In this document: piece after piece, positions 20,678-32,335 of the stretch
Layout: every line of letters begins with the position of its first letter
Numbering within the stretch: position 1 is the first letter of the stretch
DNA from: Gigaspora margarita
Taxonomy: Eukaryota > Glomeromycota > Glomeromycetes > Diversisporales > Gigasporaceae
Length of the DNA: 64,000 bases
Direction of reading: 5' to 3'
NCBI GenBank assembly: GCA_009809945.1
Contig: WTPW01000422.1
Coordinates: 278,657-342,656 of the forward strand
Notes under the pieces: generated by a model
Told to the model about the DNA's origin: nothing
Database searches by the model: none
The model's input: only the letters and a program-made list of their open reading frames with translations
Made by a program: the position numbers and the translations under genes

Positions 20678-21204
20678 ATCTTGAATCAAAATGAATGTTA
20701 CAGAATGAAAGGAGAGTTAAACTCCTAGCTACCATCAAATATAAACATCTTACAAATTACCTAAAAGAAAAAGATATAACTGAAATTGAACTGCTAATCA
20801 GAAAACATAAAAACATCAATACCACTATTAAAAAATTAAAAGAATACTTCCTCTTTAGCAACATAGTATTCTTTCTATTTAATAATCTAAAAGATCTACT
20901 TTAACCTAAATTTGATCTGTTTTAGAAACTAGAGAAAACTCTAAAGGGAAAACAAAAGAAAAAGAGACAAAGATGACAGATGTCAAAATCACAAATAACC
21001 CACAAAATAATGAGTAAACTATATAGAACACCAGGCCCATCCTTGATGGAAAGCGAAAACAGAAGCAAAAATAAATCTTTAGAAAATTATACTAATACAT
21101 AAAATAATACTAATAACATATTCACTTTATTACTAACTCCTCCATTTAATAATAGCACAGCAAAAAATTCAATAGAAAAAGAACCCAAAGAAAAGAGTGC
21201 ATAT

Positions 21205-22060
21205 ACCTTTACAGTTGACAATGGAATTAATATTGCTACTTATAAAATTCAAGGTCTCTCAAGACTAGAAAAAGCACAAGAATGGATCAAATTTTGTGCA
21301 AAAGCAAATATACATATTGTCACCTTATCAGAAACTAAACTTACATTCAATTGGATTAAAGGCCTTACCAACCCACTATACAGAATATACACCTCCAACT
21401 TTGAGGCATATAAAGATAACCAATAGGATTCTAGCTTGAGCACTGCACTCATGATTTGCAACAAGTTACAACTATACATATACAATATTAAAACAATTTC
21501 TGGAACACTAATTATGGTTGACCTATTTCTTCTAGCTAACAACAAAATTAGAATTATATTATTATACCTTTTCTTGAATTACCCAACCCTAAATAAGAAA
21601 GCACAAACAGAAGCAATCAAATGGACCTGAGAAACAAAAAACAAAAACTAAAAAATTATCCTAATAGGTGATTTCAATACCAACCAATATAGAAATAAAG
21701 CACCTAAAATCTTTAAGGACCTCAAAATAATTGAAGTGATGAGCTTACTAGACTTTTATAGTATTACTATGCATACTTGGACCAGACCTTCTTCTCTCAG
21801 CCAAATTGACAACATCTGAATATCGCAAAATTTGCTGCTGGAAGTAAAAAAAACCCTTATTGATAGATGCAACCTATATTACGAACAGTGATTACTGCAT
21901 AATAATAACAACTTGGCATATAGAGGTTTTAAAAACAGAAATAATGAAATACAAAGGAAACAAAAAAAGAAAGAGAAAATACACCAATATAACAAAATAT
22001 TAGCAGAGAATTGGAATGAATTCACTAAAGAATTAAAGAAAATTTTTCAAGAAAATCCCT
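21205..22060 (+). pseudogene. LINE APE-type endonuclease domain, broken
   Basis: The order of motifs fits the exonuclease-endonuclease-phosphatase fold: INIATYKIQGLSR (about 21226), THE metal-binding Glu in TLSETKL (GAA at 21331), ILIGDFN at 21658-21678 and SQIDNI at 21799-21816 (canonical S-x-I-D-x-I). At least four in-frame stops lie between and after them (for example TAG near 21425 and TGA at 21817). In a live LINE this domain nicks the target DNA to prime reverse transcription. It is followed by a Lys-rich linker (KNRNNEIQRKQKKKEK). Confidence 0.8.
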
Positions 22061-22835
22061 AGATAATTGGATAACAAATAAGAAGAAACTAAACAGGGCT
22101 TGGAACTTCTGAGCAATTGAAATAAAAACTATGATCAATAGAAAAGTTCCATTCACATTTACAAGCCAGAAATACCATGCCTTATTCCTAAAGGCAACAA
22201 AATTATATACTGCTCTAAAAAATATAGACAGAGCTCTATGCTTAATAACCAAAAGAAATCTAGAATCAATAGAAACAATAAATAAGCTTCTGGGAAGAAC
22301 ATCAAAACTAACAGATCTGATGATAAAAAAAGTCAAGCAAGAGGAACTAATGAATAACAAGAATACAACAATATTGATCTTAAAATCAATTAAAAATACT
22401 ATATGGATAAGCAGAAACTATGAGAAACAGCAAGAAATAGCAGACAAAATAAACTTTAACATCAACAGAAGATACTCAGACTTTAGAGATCACACAAGCA
22501 GAATGTTGGATAGCATTTTACAAAGAAGAGCAGAACCCATCCAAACTAATTAAGTATCATTCTGAATAAAATACTAGTAAAAAAAGAAGAGATTTTGGAA
22601 CATATAAAACTCTACTCAAAGAATTGACAAGATGTAATTTGGGTAATACAAATATCAAAACAGAATAGAAAAAAGAATACCTTCCATGAAAAGAAATTTT
22701 TCTATCTATCTACTTTGATATGACAAATAATAACTATGCAAAAATTAGAAGATACAATAAAAAACTTCCTAAGCAACAAAGTACCTGGCCTATTAGCAGT
22801 TCCAAAAGGACCCCAAACAATTTATATGAGGTCAT

Positions 22836-23370
22836 ATTTGAAAAATTACTAATAGAGGGCCTTTTTTCAAAAAGGTTATATTTGAAAAGTAGGTATTGGA
22901 TAAAAAGGTTATATTTGAAAATAGGTAATGGGCAAAATAAGTATATTTAAAAGAATTGTAATGGAATATGTTTTATAAATGTTATATTTGAAATGTGCTA
23001 ATAAAAATAGTAAGTGATGAATGAGTTTTTTTTTTTTTTTTTTTTTTTTTTNNNNNNNNNNNNNNNNNNNNNNNNNNNNNNNNNNNNNNNNNNNNNNNNN
23101 NNNNNNNNNNNNNNNNNNNNNNNNNNNNNNNNNNNNNNNNNNNNNNNNNNNNNNNNNNNNNNNNNNNNNNNNNNNNNNNNNNNNNNNNNNNNNNNNNNNN
23201 NNNNNNNNNNNNNNNNNNNNNNNNNNNNNNNNNNNNNNNNNNNNNNNNNNNTTTTTTTTTTTTTTTTTTTTTTTTTTAGAGAGCATTAGTTTAAAATTTT
23301 TTTAAAATATTACATTTCAAAAAATGTTAACCAATTCCAAACCTGCTATCTAATATTTGAAATATAGCTA
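22836..23370. repeat. ATATTTGAAA iterated block holding the assembly gap
   Basis: ATATTTGAAA occurs at about 22843, 22879, 22911, 22984 and 23355, the first three about 34 bp apart with diverged linkers (AAAAAGGTT before several). The LINE reading frame is lost here. It may be an inserted short element, but its ends cannot be fixed because the gap lies inside. Confidence 0.45.
23052..23251. other. Assembly gap, 200 N, inside poly-T
   Basis: Exactly 200 N flanked by 26 T on the left (23026-23051) and 26 T on the right (23252-23277). A round length of this kind usually means unknown size. Open frames running through the N are artefacts. Confidence 0.95.
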
Positions 23371-23567
23371 ATATATACCAAATTAAACTGCTAAGCAAAA
23401 AATTTTTATTATGATATTCAAATATAAAGTCACATAGATTATTCGGGGTCCTATTTCAAATAAAGTACTAAAGAATCTCTCAGAAATTGCACTACAATAT
23501 TTTTTAAAAATATTCAACTCTTGTTTGCAGATCAAGACATTACCTGACCAATGACTAAAAGCCAATA

Positions 23568-23751
23568 CAGTCTACTCCTGCTATAGTCACACTGTCTGCC
23601 AGAAACTTGATGTGACTATAGCAAGAGAAACATAATAATAGTCACATCATGTGATTATAATGAGAGTTAATTTTATATTACTGCAAATTATTGGTATATA
23701 TTCTCAAGAAAATATGACTATTTCAGGTGTGACTATTGCGAGAGTAGACTG
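23568..23751. mobile_element. 184-bp TA-flanked MITE (Tc1/mariner/pogo-like)
   Basis: CAGTCTACTCCTGCTATAGT then CACAC at the left is mirrored by GTGTGACTATTGCGAGAGTA then GACTG at the right, with TA duplicated at 23566-23567 and 23752-23753. Repeated GTGACTATAGCAAGAG-type phrases fill the inside. It lies in the LINE between RT segments, so it arrived after the LINE. Confidence 0.8.
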
Positions 23752-24399
23752 TATATAGTTAATACCAAAGACAGAATATTATAGCTATAACTTAAACCTT
23801 ACAAGACCAATAACATTAATCGATCACACACAGAAATTACTTACAAAAATAATTAATAATAGGTTAATAGTCCTAATTATGTGCTATGAAGTCCTTTTTT
23901 TTCAACTTCATAGTATTTCCAAACAATTAACTTCCCAACTACTCTCAAACCTTACTCACATTTTGGAAGATGCTCAAATGAATAGCAAAAAAATATGGGC
24001 TCTAGCCCAAGATATGTCAAAAGCATTTGACACCATGCATATCCTGACCATGGAACAAGCATTAAAAAAGAATAAGAATACCAGAGAAGATTATAAACTT
24101 ACTTATCTATCTACTTACAAATAGGAAAAACAAAGTGATTACAAGCCTAGATTTAACTTATCCCTATAAAATAGCTAATAGAATTGATCAAGAGGAAACT
24201 CTTTCCTTTCTTTTTTGGAAAATATATTATCATCCCCTGATCTCATGGATTCAATACTCTTTTCAAGGTTATACAAGAAAGATACCCACCAATCCACTAT
24301 GCCAGAAATACATGCTAGTAATGGTATACATAGATGACTTTCTATAGCTGATAAAACTACTTTAACTAATATAATTTCTATAGCTACCTCTTTTTAAAG

Positions 24400-27110
24400 C
24401 TACAATAATATAAAAGTAAATCTAACAAAATTCTAATTAATTGCAATTCATTACATCAAGTTCAACAACTCATATTTATAGAAGCATGAACAAATTTAAA
24501 AAAACTCCAACTTGCAAAGATAATAGAAAAGCAAATAATCTATATTATCAACAGGGTGATTTTTTCACACTTGCAATACCACCTGCACTCAGCATATCTA
24601 AAACAGTTACAAATTGTAAAACTAAACAGAATCTGTATTGGCATAGGGAGAACTCATAAAAGAAATCTCAAACATCTTCCTTTTCAATCCAGAGATCTAT
24701 AGCCTAAATAATTTAGCTCAAATTCATAATAACAAACTTATATTACTTTTAACAAAAAAACTAAATCACAGGAACTTTGACAAATTCTTCTTGAAAATGT
24801 GACTATAATAGCTCCAAGATGCTGCAAATATAGAGAAATTGATATTAAATTATCCAACTATACTTTCACATTTGCAAAATCAAATACACACAGTACAATT
24901 AATTATTGCAGGTCTTTTACGAGGCATTACCTGAGATAAACTACTCAACCAATGGCCAATACTTCACAAATGCTCAAAGAGCACCCTTTTGGACCAATTT
25001 ATGATGGACTACCCCAAGAAACATATACTAAAAGAGAAAATGAACAAATAAAAAATTCTTAGTACAGATAAATATAAATTTAAGAAATACAAACTTCCTA
25101 ACATGGACAAAAATTCACTACAATATAAGGAAATCTCAAGAGGACACTTGTCTAAATGGTTGACCCTGGTACAAAACATACTGAGAGAAAAGACAAACCT
25201 CTCAACCACATTAATTTACCAAAACCCATTTACTTTAATACCTGGACCTGAAGAAAAAAATGCTAGGTAATAACAAAAAATAAAGAAATTGCAAAAATAT
25301 TCAGTTCATCTTAATAGTACCCAAAAGCAAAATACTATAGATTAACTAAAAATAACAAAGTTGAACCATGCCCTGGCTATACTATAAAAAATAGATCAAT
25401 TATAAAAGAGTACTACTATTTCTATCTGAGGAGCAGAGCATATAACCTTCAAATAGATTGCAAACAAGTAATTCATCAGAATATAAAAGATATATACAAT
25501 GCTTTAAATATTGACTGCCAACCAAGAGAAGAAAGTAATCCTGAATGATCAACTCTCTTACTAAGACCATATCAGCCTTTATAGATCCCAATAGAAAGAT
25601 AAGAATCACTAGTAAAAAAGAACTATAAAAAGTGCAATTTAATAATATACCTGTCAACAATAAAGAAAAACCACAAAATTGAATCTATGAAATACTCCTT
25701 CTATAGATCAATAATGTAATTGTCAACTATAGAATAGGGCCTTGGTGGGACAAATAAAAATTGGCCATGCTGACTACATTCAATGTTAACAATGTTAGCA
25801 TTCTTACTCTTATGGTTCACATCACTTATAGTCATCAAAGAAAATTCACATAAATTCAAATAGCATCTTGTCTTTTAATTTAAGTGATATTAAAAATATC
25901 AACTGTAAAAATAGTAAATTCAATACTGCTCTTTCAGATTTGCAGATCATTTTTTTCAGTAATTTGTTATTTTGTAAAGTATTAAAGATTAAATTTAATT
26001 AATTTTTCAAATATTAGACTAAATATGAATATTTCTTAGGTGGCATGAATTTTTAACCAATAATAACCAAGACACATAACTAAATTGGATAAAAATTTTG
26101 GAATGATCTACATTTTTTGATAAGTATAAGTGATGTGAACTATAACTATATAAAACAACACAGACCTGCAGATTATTACAACCTATGAGAAAATAGTAGA
26201 TTTAATTCAGAAATTAGACAAAAAGGAGCTATACAAATATTATCTTTTTAACAAAGAGGGGTATCCCAACTTAACTAAAATCATTAAAGGACTAATAAAA
26301 GATCGCAAAGCCAAGATCAAGCTAGATCAAAAACTAAAAATGATCAAACCAGCAACTATATTAAAATTAAACATTAATTCAAAAAACTTTGTCTATAATA
26401 CCTTTACTATGGAATTGCTAAAAATTCCATGCATATTGCAAACTAAGTCTGTAATAAAAAGTATCAACCAGATAACAAACCTAATGTATTGGTTTAACCA
26501 ACAAAGGATAAGCTTATAGGTATTGCACATGGAGAATATACACTAGAACTTTGTTTTAAAGTACATCTCTTATAATGACAAGCTAGTAGCATTATATACA
26601 CAACCCTCTTTGTTATAGATTAAAAACTTCAAGATAAAATAGCTAGTAGAAGAACTTCTAACCCACCTATTACTTCATTACTGTAACCCAGACAAATATC
26701 AAACCAACTATATTCATAGTGCCATGCAGAATCAGAAAACATAGCACATATATTTACTTACTTAGCCAACCCATAATATGGAAAAATGAATTATGTAGAA
26801 CCTTGTAGAAAGTGACAACAGAAACTGAATCTCTCTTAGAAAACCAGAAGAATTCATAAGATTCTTTACAAATCTACATATAGAAAAGAAAATACCTTTT
26901 GGCCTAATTACTAACTCTATTCTTTTTTCTACTAATTCTAGATTAAAAAAATTTGTTATACACCCTTCTACATCATGAAATAATAAAAACACTCTACAAA
27001 GAATACAGGATCCTATCAAAAGCTTCAAGATACACAGAAGGACTTCTGGCTCTTGCTAAAAAGGATCTACCAACTATGATACCTATATCTCTGATTAACA
27101 AAGATTCTTA
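24400..27110 (+). pseudogene. LINE C-terminal region, broken
   Basis: No complete domain is recognisable. Readable plus-frame pieces include 26185-26515 (YEKIVDLIQKLDKKELYKY and on to MYWFNQQRISL) and 26860-27105 (about NLHIEKKIPFGLITNS, ending ALAKKDLPTMIPISL). A His/Cys-poor remnant near 26660-26740 (HYCNPDKYQTNYIHS) may be what is left of the zinc-ribbon commonly found after LINE RTs. The MITE at 25810-26145 splits the region. Confidence 0.55.
25810..26145. mobile_element. MITE with GTTCACATCACTTATA ends
   Basis: TTATGGTTCACATCACTTAT then AGTCATCAAA on the left is mirrored by TTTGATAAGTATAAGTGATG then TGAACTATAA on the right. It interrupts the C-terminal part of the LINE. No ORF. Confidence 0.75.
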
Positions 27111-27324
27111 GAAGAAAAATAAATCAAATTCATCCAATATAGATATACTTCCTTAAACCAACTTATTACAGACTAGAGGTCTTCAACCAATTTAGCAAAG
27201 AATTGGTTGAGAGTAAACTAGCTCTTACCCCTATCTCACTAGAATAGTAATTATAAATTTGTACTTCAAATAAATAACAACTATTAATAAAAGATATAGA
27301 GGAAAGACCTCTTTTTGAAAAAAA

Positions 27325-27430
27325 AATTAATAATTTTAATACAACTAGTTTAACCTTAATCATATACTGTAATCACTAAAATAGAGAGTTATTTTTGTAA
27401 CAAATTTTTTATAGTAAGGAGTTGTCTTGG
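27325..27430 (+). repeat. Satellite D, one monomer after the LINE
   Basis: ATAATTTTAATACAACTAG, TTTAACCTTAATCATATACT and AAATAGAGAGTTATTTTTG continue the monomer cut at 18286. Confidence 0.6.
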
Positions 27431-27719
27431 TACTACTCAAAGTAGTAAATTATTTTTGCTATATAGTAATTATTCAATAAATTCACTTAATTAATTTTTA
27501 CCAAGTTTCTATTGTTTACAAACTTTGGTTAAAAATAACTTGGCACCTACTTGACCAAATTTGATAAAAAAGTTTTTTTTCAAATTCTAGTGAACTTAGA
27601 ATTTGAATAAAAAATTTTTATTGAATTTGGTCAAGTTATTTTTGATTAAAGCTGCATTAAAATTTTAGTGCAGTTTCTATTAATAGAATTTTAAAATTCT
27701 CTAAAACTTTAATCAAACA

Positions 27720-27880
27720 TAAGGATGATAATATTTATTATCTAATTTCATTTACTATAGAGGCTCATCCCACCCCTAGGTAATATATTTAGTTAAATTT
27801 TGATTGGCTAAAATTTTTATATAAGATTTGGTTTGACTCTATTTTTTAAAATATTTTTTAATAAATGTTAGTGCTATAAC
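27720..27880. mobile_element. MITE related to 17198-17394
   Basis: AAGGATGATAATATTTATTA then TCTAATTTC, TTACTATAGAGGCT, TAGGTAATATATTTAGTTAA and TTTTGATTGGCTAAA match 17198-17394 in order. It breaks satellite A between monomers 1 and 2. Confidence 0.65.
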
Positions 27881-29132
27881 TTGGCACCCACTTAACCAAA
27901 TTCAATAAATTTTTTTTTGAATTCTACAGAACCAGAATTCAAAAAAAAATATTAAATTTGTTGATCAATGTTTTAGAAAATTTTTAAAATGCCTATTATA
28001 TAAAAACTGCACCAAAAATTTTAACACAGATTTGATCAAAGATAACTTGGCAACCACTTGACCAAATTTGATAAAAATTTTTTATTCAAATTCTACAGCT
28101 TTATAGAATTCAAATAAAAATTTTTATCAAATTTGATCATATGGGTGCCAAGTTATCTTAATTAAAGTTTTAGAGAATTTTTAAAATGCCTATTGCATAG
28201 AAACTGTACTATAAGTTTAAATATAGTTTGCTCAAAGATACCTTGGCACCTACTTGACCAAATTTGTTAAAAATTTTGTCAAGTGGGTGCAAAGTTATCT
28301 TTGATCAAAGTTTCAGAGAATTTTTAAAATGCCTATTATATAAAACTGTGCTAAAAATTTTAATGCAATATGCAACCTGGATTGAAGCTAACTTGGCACC
28401 CACTTGGCCAAATCCAATAAATTTTTTTTTATTTGAATTCTACAGAACTGTAAAATTCAAATAAAAAATTTTTTATCAAATTTGATCAAGTGGGTGCCAA
28501 ATTATTTTCAATTAAATTTTAGTAAATTTTTAAAATATCTATTATATAGAAACTGCACTAAAAATTTTTACAATATACAACTTGGATTAAAGCTTCAACT
28601 TGGCATCCACTTGACCAAATTCAATGAAAATTTTTTTATTCAAATTCTATAGAACTGTATAATTTGAATAATTATTGAATTTGGTCAAGTGGGTGCCAAG
28701 TTATCTTTAATCAAATTTTAAAGAATTTTTAAAACATATATTATATAAAACTGTACTAAAAATTTTAATACAATATGCAACTTGGATCAAAACTAACTTG
28801 GCACCCACTTGACCAAATTTAATAAAATTTTTTTTATTCAAATTCTACAGAACTGTAGAATTTGAATATATTAAAATTAATCAAGTTGTAGCCAAGCTAT
28901 TTTTGATCAAAGTTTTAAAGTGTCCATTATATAAAAACTATACCAAAAAATTTTAATGCTATATGCAACTTGGATTAAAGATAACTAGGCACTCAATTGA
29001 CCAAATTTGACAAAAAGTTTTTATTTGAATTCCACAGAATTGTAGTATTCAAATAAAAAATTGTTTCAAATTTGGTCAAGTAGGTGCTAAGTTAGAGGGT
29101 ATCCATAAATAACATTACATACCCCTATATAT

Positions 29133-29405
29133 CATAAATTTTGGTACAAGGTACCCAGGTATTTTACATTCCACATAACAACAAACTTTGATTTATACCT
29201 GGGTATATTGTAGCAGGAGGTATATTATATGGGAGATCTTGTAAGGAGCGTATATTAGCCCATAAGTAAAAATAATTATTATTAGTAAATCAGTCTTTGA
29301 TTTGTACTTGGGTCTCTTACAAAATCCATGTTGAGTAACCTTGAAATGTACCCAGTACAAATCAAGAGAGTACCAATCAAGGGGGATACCTTGCACCAAA
29401 ATTTA
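29133..29405. mobile_element. TIR element with TTTTGGTACAAGGTACCC ends, nested
   Basis: AAATTTTGGTACAAGGTACC on the left is mirrored by GGATACCTTGCACCAAAATT on the right. ACCTGGGTATATTG and TACTTGGGTCTCTTAC lie inside. It sits within the element 29095-29896, giving a three-level nest with satellite A. Confidence 0.65.
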
Positions 29406-29509
29406 CAGTAGTAGCTCTTGACCCCCAAACTATATAAAAAAAATTTTAAAATCCATATATTTATATATGTAATTTTATAAAAACTTGAATAAATTATAAT
29501 AAGTAATTT

Positions 29510-29785
29510 GATTTGGATAATTTTGATACTATTGATTCATCTTTATAAAATAAATTCAATAATAAAAAATAATTTATTTCAATCACTGAATTAAGAGTTA
29601 TTTACAAAAAACTATTGGATATAAGTAATTTTATAAAAAAAAAGATATGACTAATAGTATTTTGTTAATACTCTTGATCCAGTAATTCAAATAAAATAAT
29701 TTTAGTACTATTTGATTCCTCTCTGAGATAAATTTAATAGTACTAAAATCATTCAATTTGGATATCTGGATCAAAATTTAGACAA
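29510..29785. repeat. Two family P hairpins
   Basis: 29515-29600 has TTGATACTATTGATTCATC and a mirrored ATTTCAATCACTGAATT. 29675-29785 has TTTTAGTACTATTTGATTCC, TCTCTGAGATAAATTTAATA and GTACTAAAATCATTCAA. Both match the layout at 5454-5540 and 10691-10779. Confidence 0.55.
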
Positions 29786-30598
29786 ATTTTTATAAAAAAT
29801 TATATTATATTTTTTGATTCTTTTACTTATTGGAAAAATATTATAGTTTGTGTAACCTCTTCTTCTCACTTGTATAATATTATTTATAGATATCCTTTAT
29901 CTTTAATCAAAGTTTTAGAGAACTTTTAAAATATCTATTATATAGAAACTGTGCTAAAAATTTTAATATAACATGCAACTTGGATCAAAACTAACATAGC
30001 ATCTATTTAATAAAAATTTTTTATTTGAATTTTACAGAATTGTAAAATTTGAATAAAAAATTTTAATTAAATTTGGTCAAGTGGGCCCAAGTTATCTTTG
30101 ATCAAAATTTTAAAAAATTTTTAAACTGTCTATTATATAGAACTATGCTGAAAATTTTAATGCAATATACAACTTGAATCAAAGATATTGGTACCCACTT
30201 GACCAAATTCAATAAATTTTTTTATTCAAATTTTATAGAACTGTAAAATTTGAATAAAAAAATTTTCATTGAAATTGATCAAGTGAGTACCAGGTTATCT
30301 TTAATAGTTTTAGAGAATTTTTAAAACATCTATTATATAGAAACTATACCAAAAAATTTTTATACAACTTGGATCAAAGCTAACTTAGCACCCACTTGAT
30401 CAATTTTAATATAAATTTTTTATTCAAATTTGGCATATCTGTAGAATTTGAATAAAAGAAAATTTATTAAAATTGATTAAATGGATGCCAACTTAGATTT
30501 GATCAAGATTTTAGAGAATTTTTAAAATAACTATTATATATTGTATAAAACTGCACCAAAATTTTAAACATTTATATTATTTAAAGGGAATTATAATT

Positions 30599-31204
30599 TG
30601 GTGCACTATGCACTGTGGTCAGGGACACATAAAAATTGTGAAAACATTAGAAAACAATAAAACACAATTTTTATCGAATATCACATTATAAAACAATTTT
30701 TGCTCTTATTTATACATGGTACAAAAATTCGCAAATTTAATTGGTTAGCTATTTTAATTCACCAATCATTTATTTGTGTAATTTCACGTGCAAAAAATAT
30801 TGTGATAGTGATTTATTATATTCTATTATGTAATGTCTTTAAAAATCATAGGTAAATATAACTATGAATTGGGTTCTAAGTGAAAATGTTCTACATTCCC
30901 AAAAACCCTTCCCAAACCTTAATTTTAACCCTAACGTGAAAAGTTTTGGGTTAAAAATCATATATATAAAACTTTGAAAAATCTATAAACATAATAAAAA
31001 AATATTATAGGTGCCAAACCATTATAGATACGTTTTATAATAAATGCGCTAAATAATAAATATGATAAAAATAAACACTATTGTAATTGAATTAGAATAA
31101 ATTTTATATCGAAATAAAAAACATTTTTTGCTATTACCCAAAACATTTTTTCTCATTACTCAAAACAATTTTTATGGGTCCCTGACCGTGGTGCACCCTG
31201 GTTA
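30599..31204. mobile_element. 0.6-kb TIR element, GGTCAGGGACACATAAAAATT ends
   Basis: GTGGTCAGGGACACATAAAA then ATTGTG on the left is mirrored by CAATTTTTATGGGTCCCTGA then CCGTGGTGCACC on the right. Paired blocks continue inward (ACACAATTTTTATCG against ATTTTATATCGAAATAAAAA). The centre has CCAAACCTTAATTTTAACCC. No ORF. A relic of the GGTGCACC end is at 32674-32702. Confidence 0.75.
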
Positions 31205-32335
31205 CAGGTATAAATAATGATTATCTATTGATCATCGATTTTTTTTCATTTTCTTACATACCGGTAATACAATACAGCAGTAATAAACATTTAACTAACC
31301 CTACATTTTTTTTAACTAACATTAGGAATTGCTTTCGCATCACTATAGTTGGAAAATTGCCAGTGTGGATTTTATTGCTTTTGGCACTGTGTTTAGAGTC
31401 GCTATCGTCATAGTTGGAGTAACTATGTTGGTGGGTTTCTCGCTTTTGTGCCACGTTGACTTGCTGGTGGCACTGCTATTGGAACATTTGTTGGCACTTT
31501 GTTTCTTTCACTTTGTATAGTGTTGTTTAACTAATCCCACTTGCAGTCAATGGCCGGAATGGCCCTTGTAGAAGTTGCCATTCATCATAGTTGAAGAATC
31601 GCTGGTGTATATTTCATCACTTTTTGCATTTTGGAGTCATTGTCGCTGTAGCCGGAGTAAGGGTCGCATCATTTTTGTCATGTGTTGTCTTGCTGGTGGT
31701 ACTGTTATTGGAGTTTTTGTTGCTACGTGTTTAATAATCTCATTTTTTTTTGTTCTTGTTGAAGCTGCCGTAGTTGGAGTCGTAGGGTCACATAGTCATA
31801 ATTGGAGCACTGGTGTGGATTTCATTGCTGTTTGACCTGTTCTTTCTTGTAGTTTGGGGTATTTTAGATTCATATGTTTTTTTTTTGTTTGTATTGTTTG
31901 TTGTGTTTTTTTCTAGCTTTGTAACTAATATTTTTTTTTGGTCATGCCATTCGAAAATGCTTTCATCATTGGTGTCGTTGTCATTGGAGTGATGAAATAC
32001 TTCTGTCATTGGTTTTATCGTATTTGAGTAGTGAAGTACTTTTGTCAGCTAACAATTTTTTCTGGGCATTAAATAAGTTTCTTCAGATTATAATGTAGTT
32101 CTTTGGATATGTTAAGCTCGTATGTATCTCTGTTTTTGTTTTTTTCTATTTATTCTTGCTTTTACTGCAGTTTTCTTTCTTTTTGGGTTGTCGTTTACTG
32201 CTTTTCTGGTGCTATCATGCAATATTCTCATCATTGGTATCGTCGTTATTGGAGTGATAAATTACTTTCGTCGATGGTGGTGTCATTGTTATTTGTCATG
32301 GTCTGTATTGAGTATTTAGAAAAGGGAGCATAGCA
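31205..32335 (-). other. GT-rich, strand-skewed tract with degenerate repeats; possible dead coding sequence
   Basis: The plus strand is rich in G and T; phrases like GTGTGGATTTTATTGCTTTT, GTCGCTATCGTCATAGTTGG and GGTGTGGATTTCATTGCTG recur every 200-250 bp (31355, 31605, 31810). Read on the minus strand they give short Asn/Ser/Asp-rich stretches (YDDSDSKHSAKSNKIHTG at about 31400; RSNSNEIHTSAPIMTM at about 31790-31840). No frame is continuous. It may be a broken low-complexity gene; a related tract in the opposite orientation is at 59860-60250. Confidence 0.3.

Larger units (their letters stand above)
22061..24345 (+). pseudogene. LINE reverse transcriptase, broken and interrupted
   Basis: A 140-aa piece at 22131-22553 is the linker before the RT fingers. 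After the gap, KESLRNCTTIFFKN (about 23470) and a decayed R-P-I-(T/N)-L-I-D-H-T-Q-K-L segment near 23800 precede motif A, DMSKAFD, at 24011-24031. Motif B reads IDQEET at 24184-24201, where the usual Gly of IDQGE is a Glu codon. Motif C, YIDD, is at 24327-24338 within MVYIDDFL. A frame change falls between 24109 and 24140. The catalytic Asp residues of motifs A and C are still readable. Confidence 0.85.
18640..27110 (+). mobile_element. Decayed LINE (non-LTR retrotransposon)
   Basis: One plus-strand LINE runs through this stretch: an ORF1-like region, an APE-type endonuclease, a reverse transcriptase and a long C-terminal region, all with many stops and frame changes. It is interrupted by ATATTTGAAA repeats plus an assembly gap (22836-23370), a TA-flanked MITE (23568-23751) and another MITE (25810-26145). 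Satellite D flanks it on both sides (to 18286 and from 27325), so it sits in a satellite D array. A run of nine A near 27320 may be the remains of its tail. It is not capable of movement as it stands. Confidence 0.8.
29095..29896. mobile_element. 0.8-kb TIR element in satellite A, TTA duplication
   Basis: GAGGGTATCCATAAATAACA on the left is mirrored by TATTATTTATAGATATCCTT on the right. TTA flanks both sides (29092-29094 and 29897-29899). Removing it rejoins AAGTTA and TCTTTAATCAAAG, the exact satellite A phrase. It carries another element (29133-29405) and two family P hairpins. Confidence 0.75.
27440..30580. repeat. Satellite A: ~190-205 bp monomers, each with a ~85-110 bp palindrome
   Basis: About eleven monomers. 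Each has ACTTGGCACCCACTTGACCA, AATTTGATAAAAATTTTTTA, TTCAAATTCTACAGAACTG and then the mirror image back to TGGTCAAGTGGGTGCCAAGT, followed by TATCTTTGATCAAAGTTTTA, GAGAATTTTTAAAATGCCTA and AACTGCACTAAAAATTTTAA. Palindromes lie near 27551-27633, 27889-27968, 28044-28156, 28222-28300 (centre missing), 28390-28503, 28596-28706, 28793-28900, 28983-29095, 29990-30098, 30184-30300 and 30378-30497. Elements at 27720-27880 and 29095-29896 interrupt it. The core recurs in satellite B. Confidence 0.85.

Noticed and set aside
22909-23305. Open frames of 91-125 codons with poly-Lys or poly-Phe
   Set aside because: They run through 200 N and flanking poly-T; artefacts of the gap.
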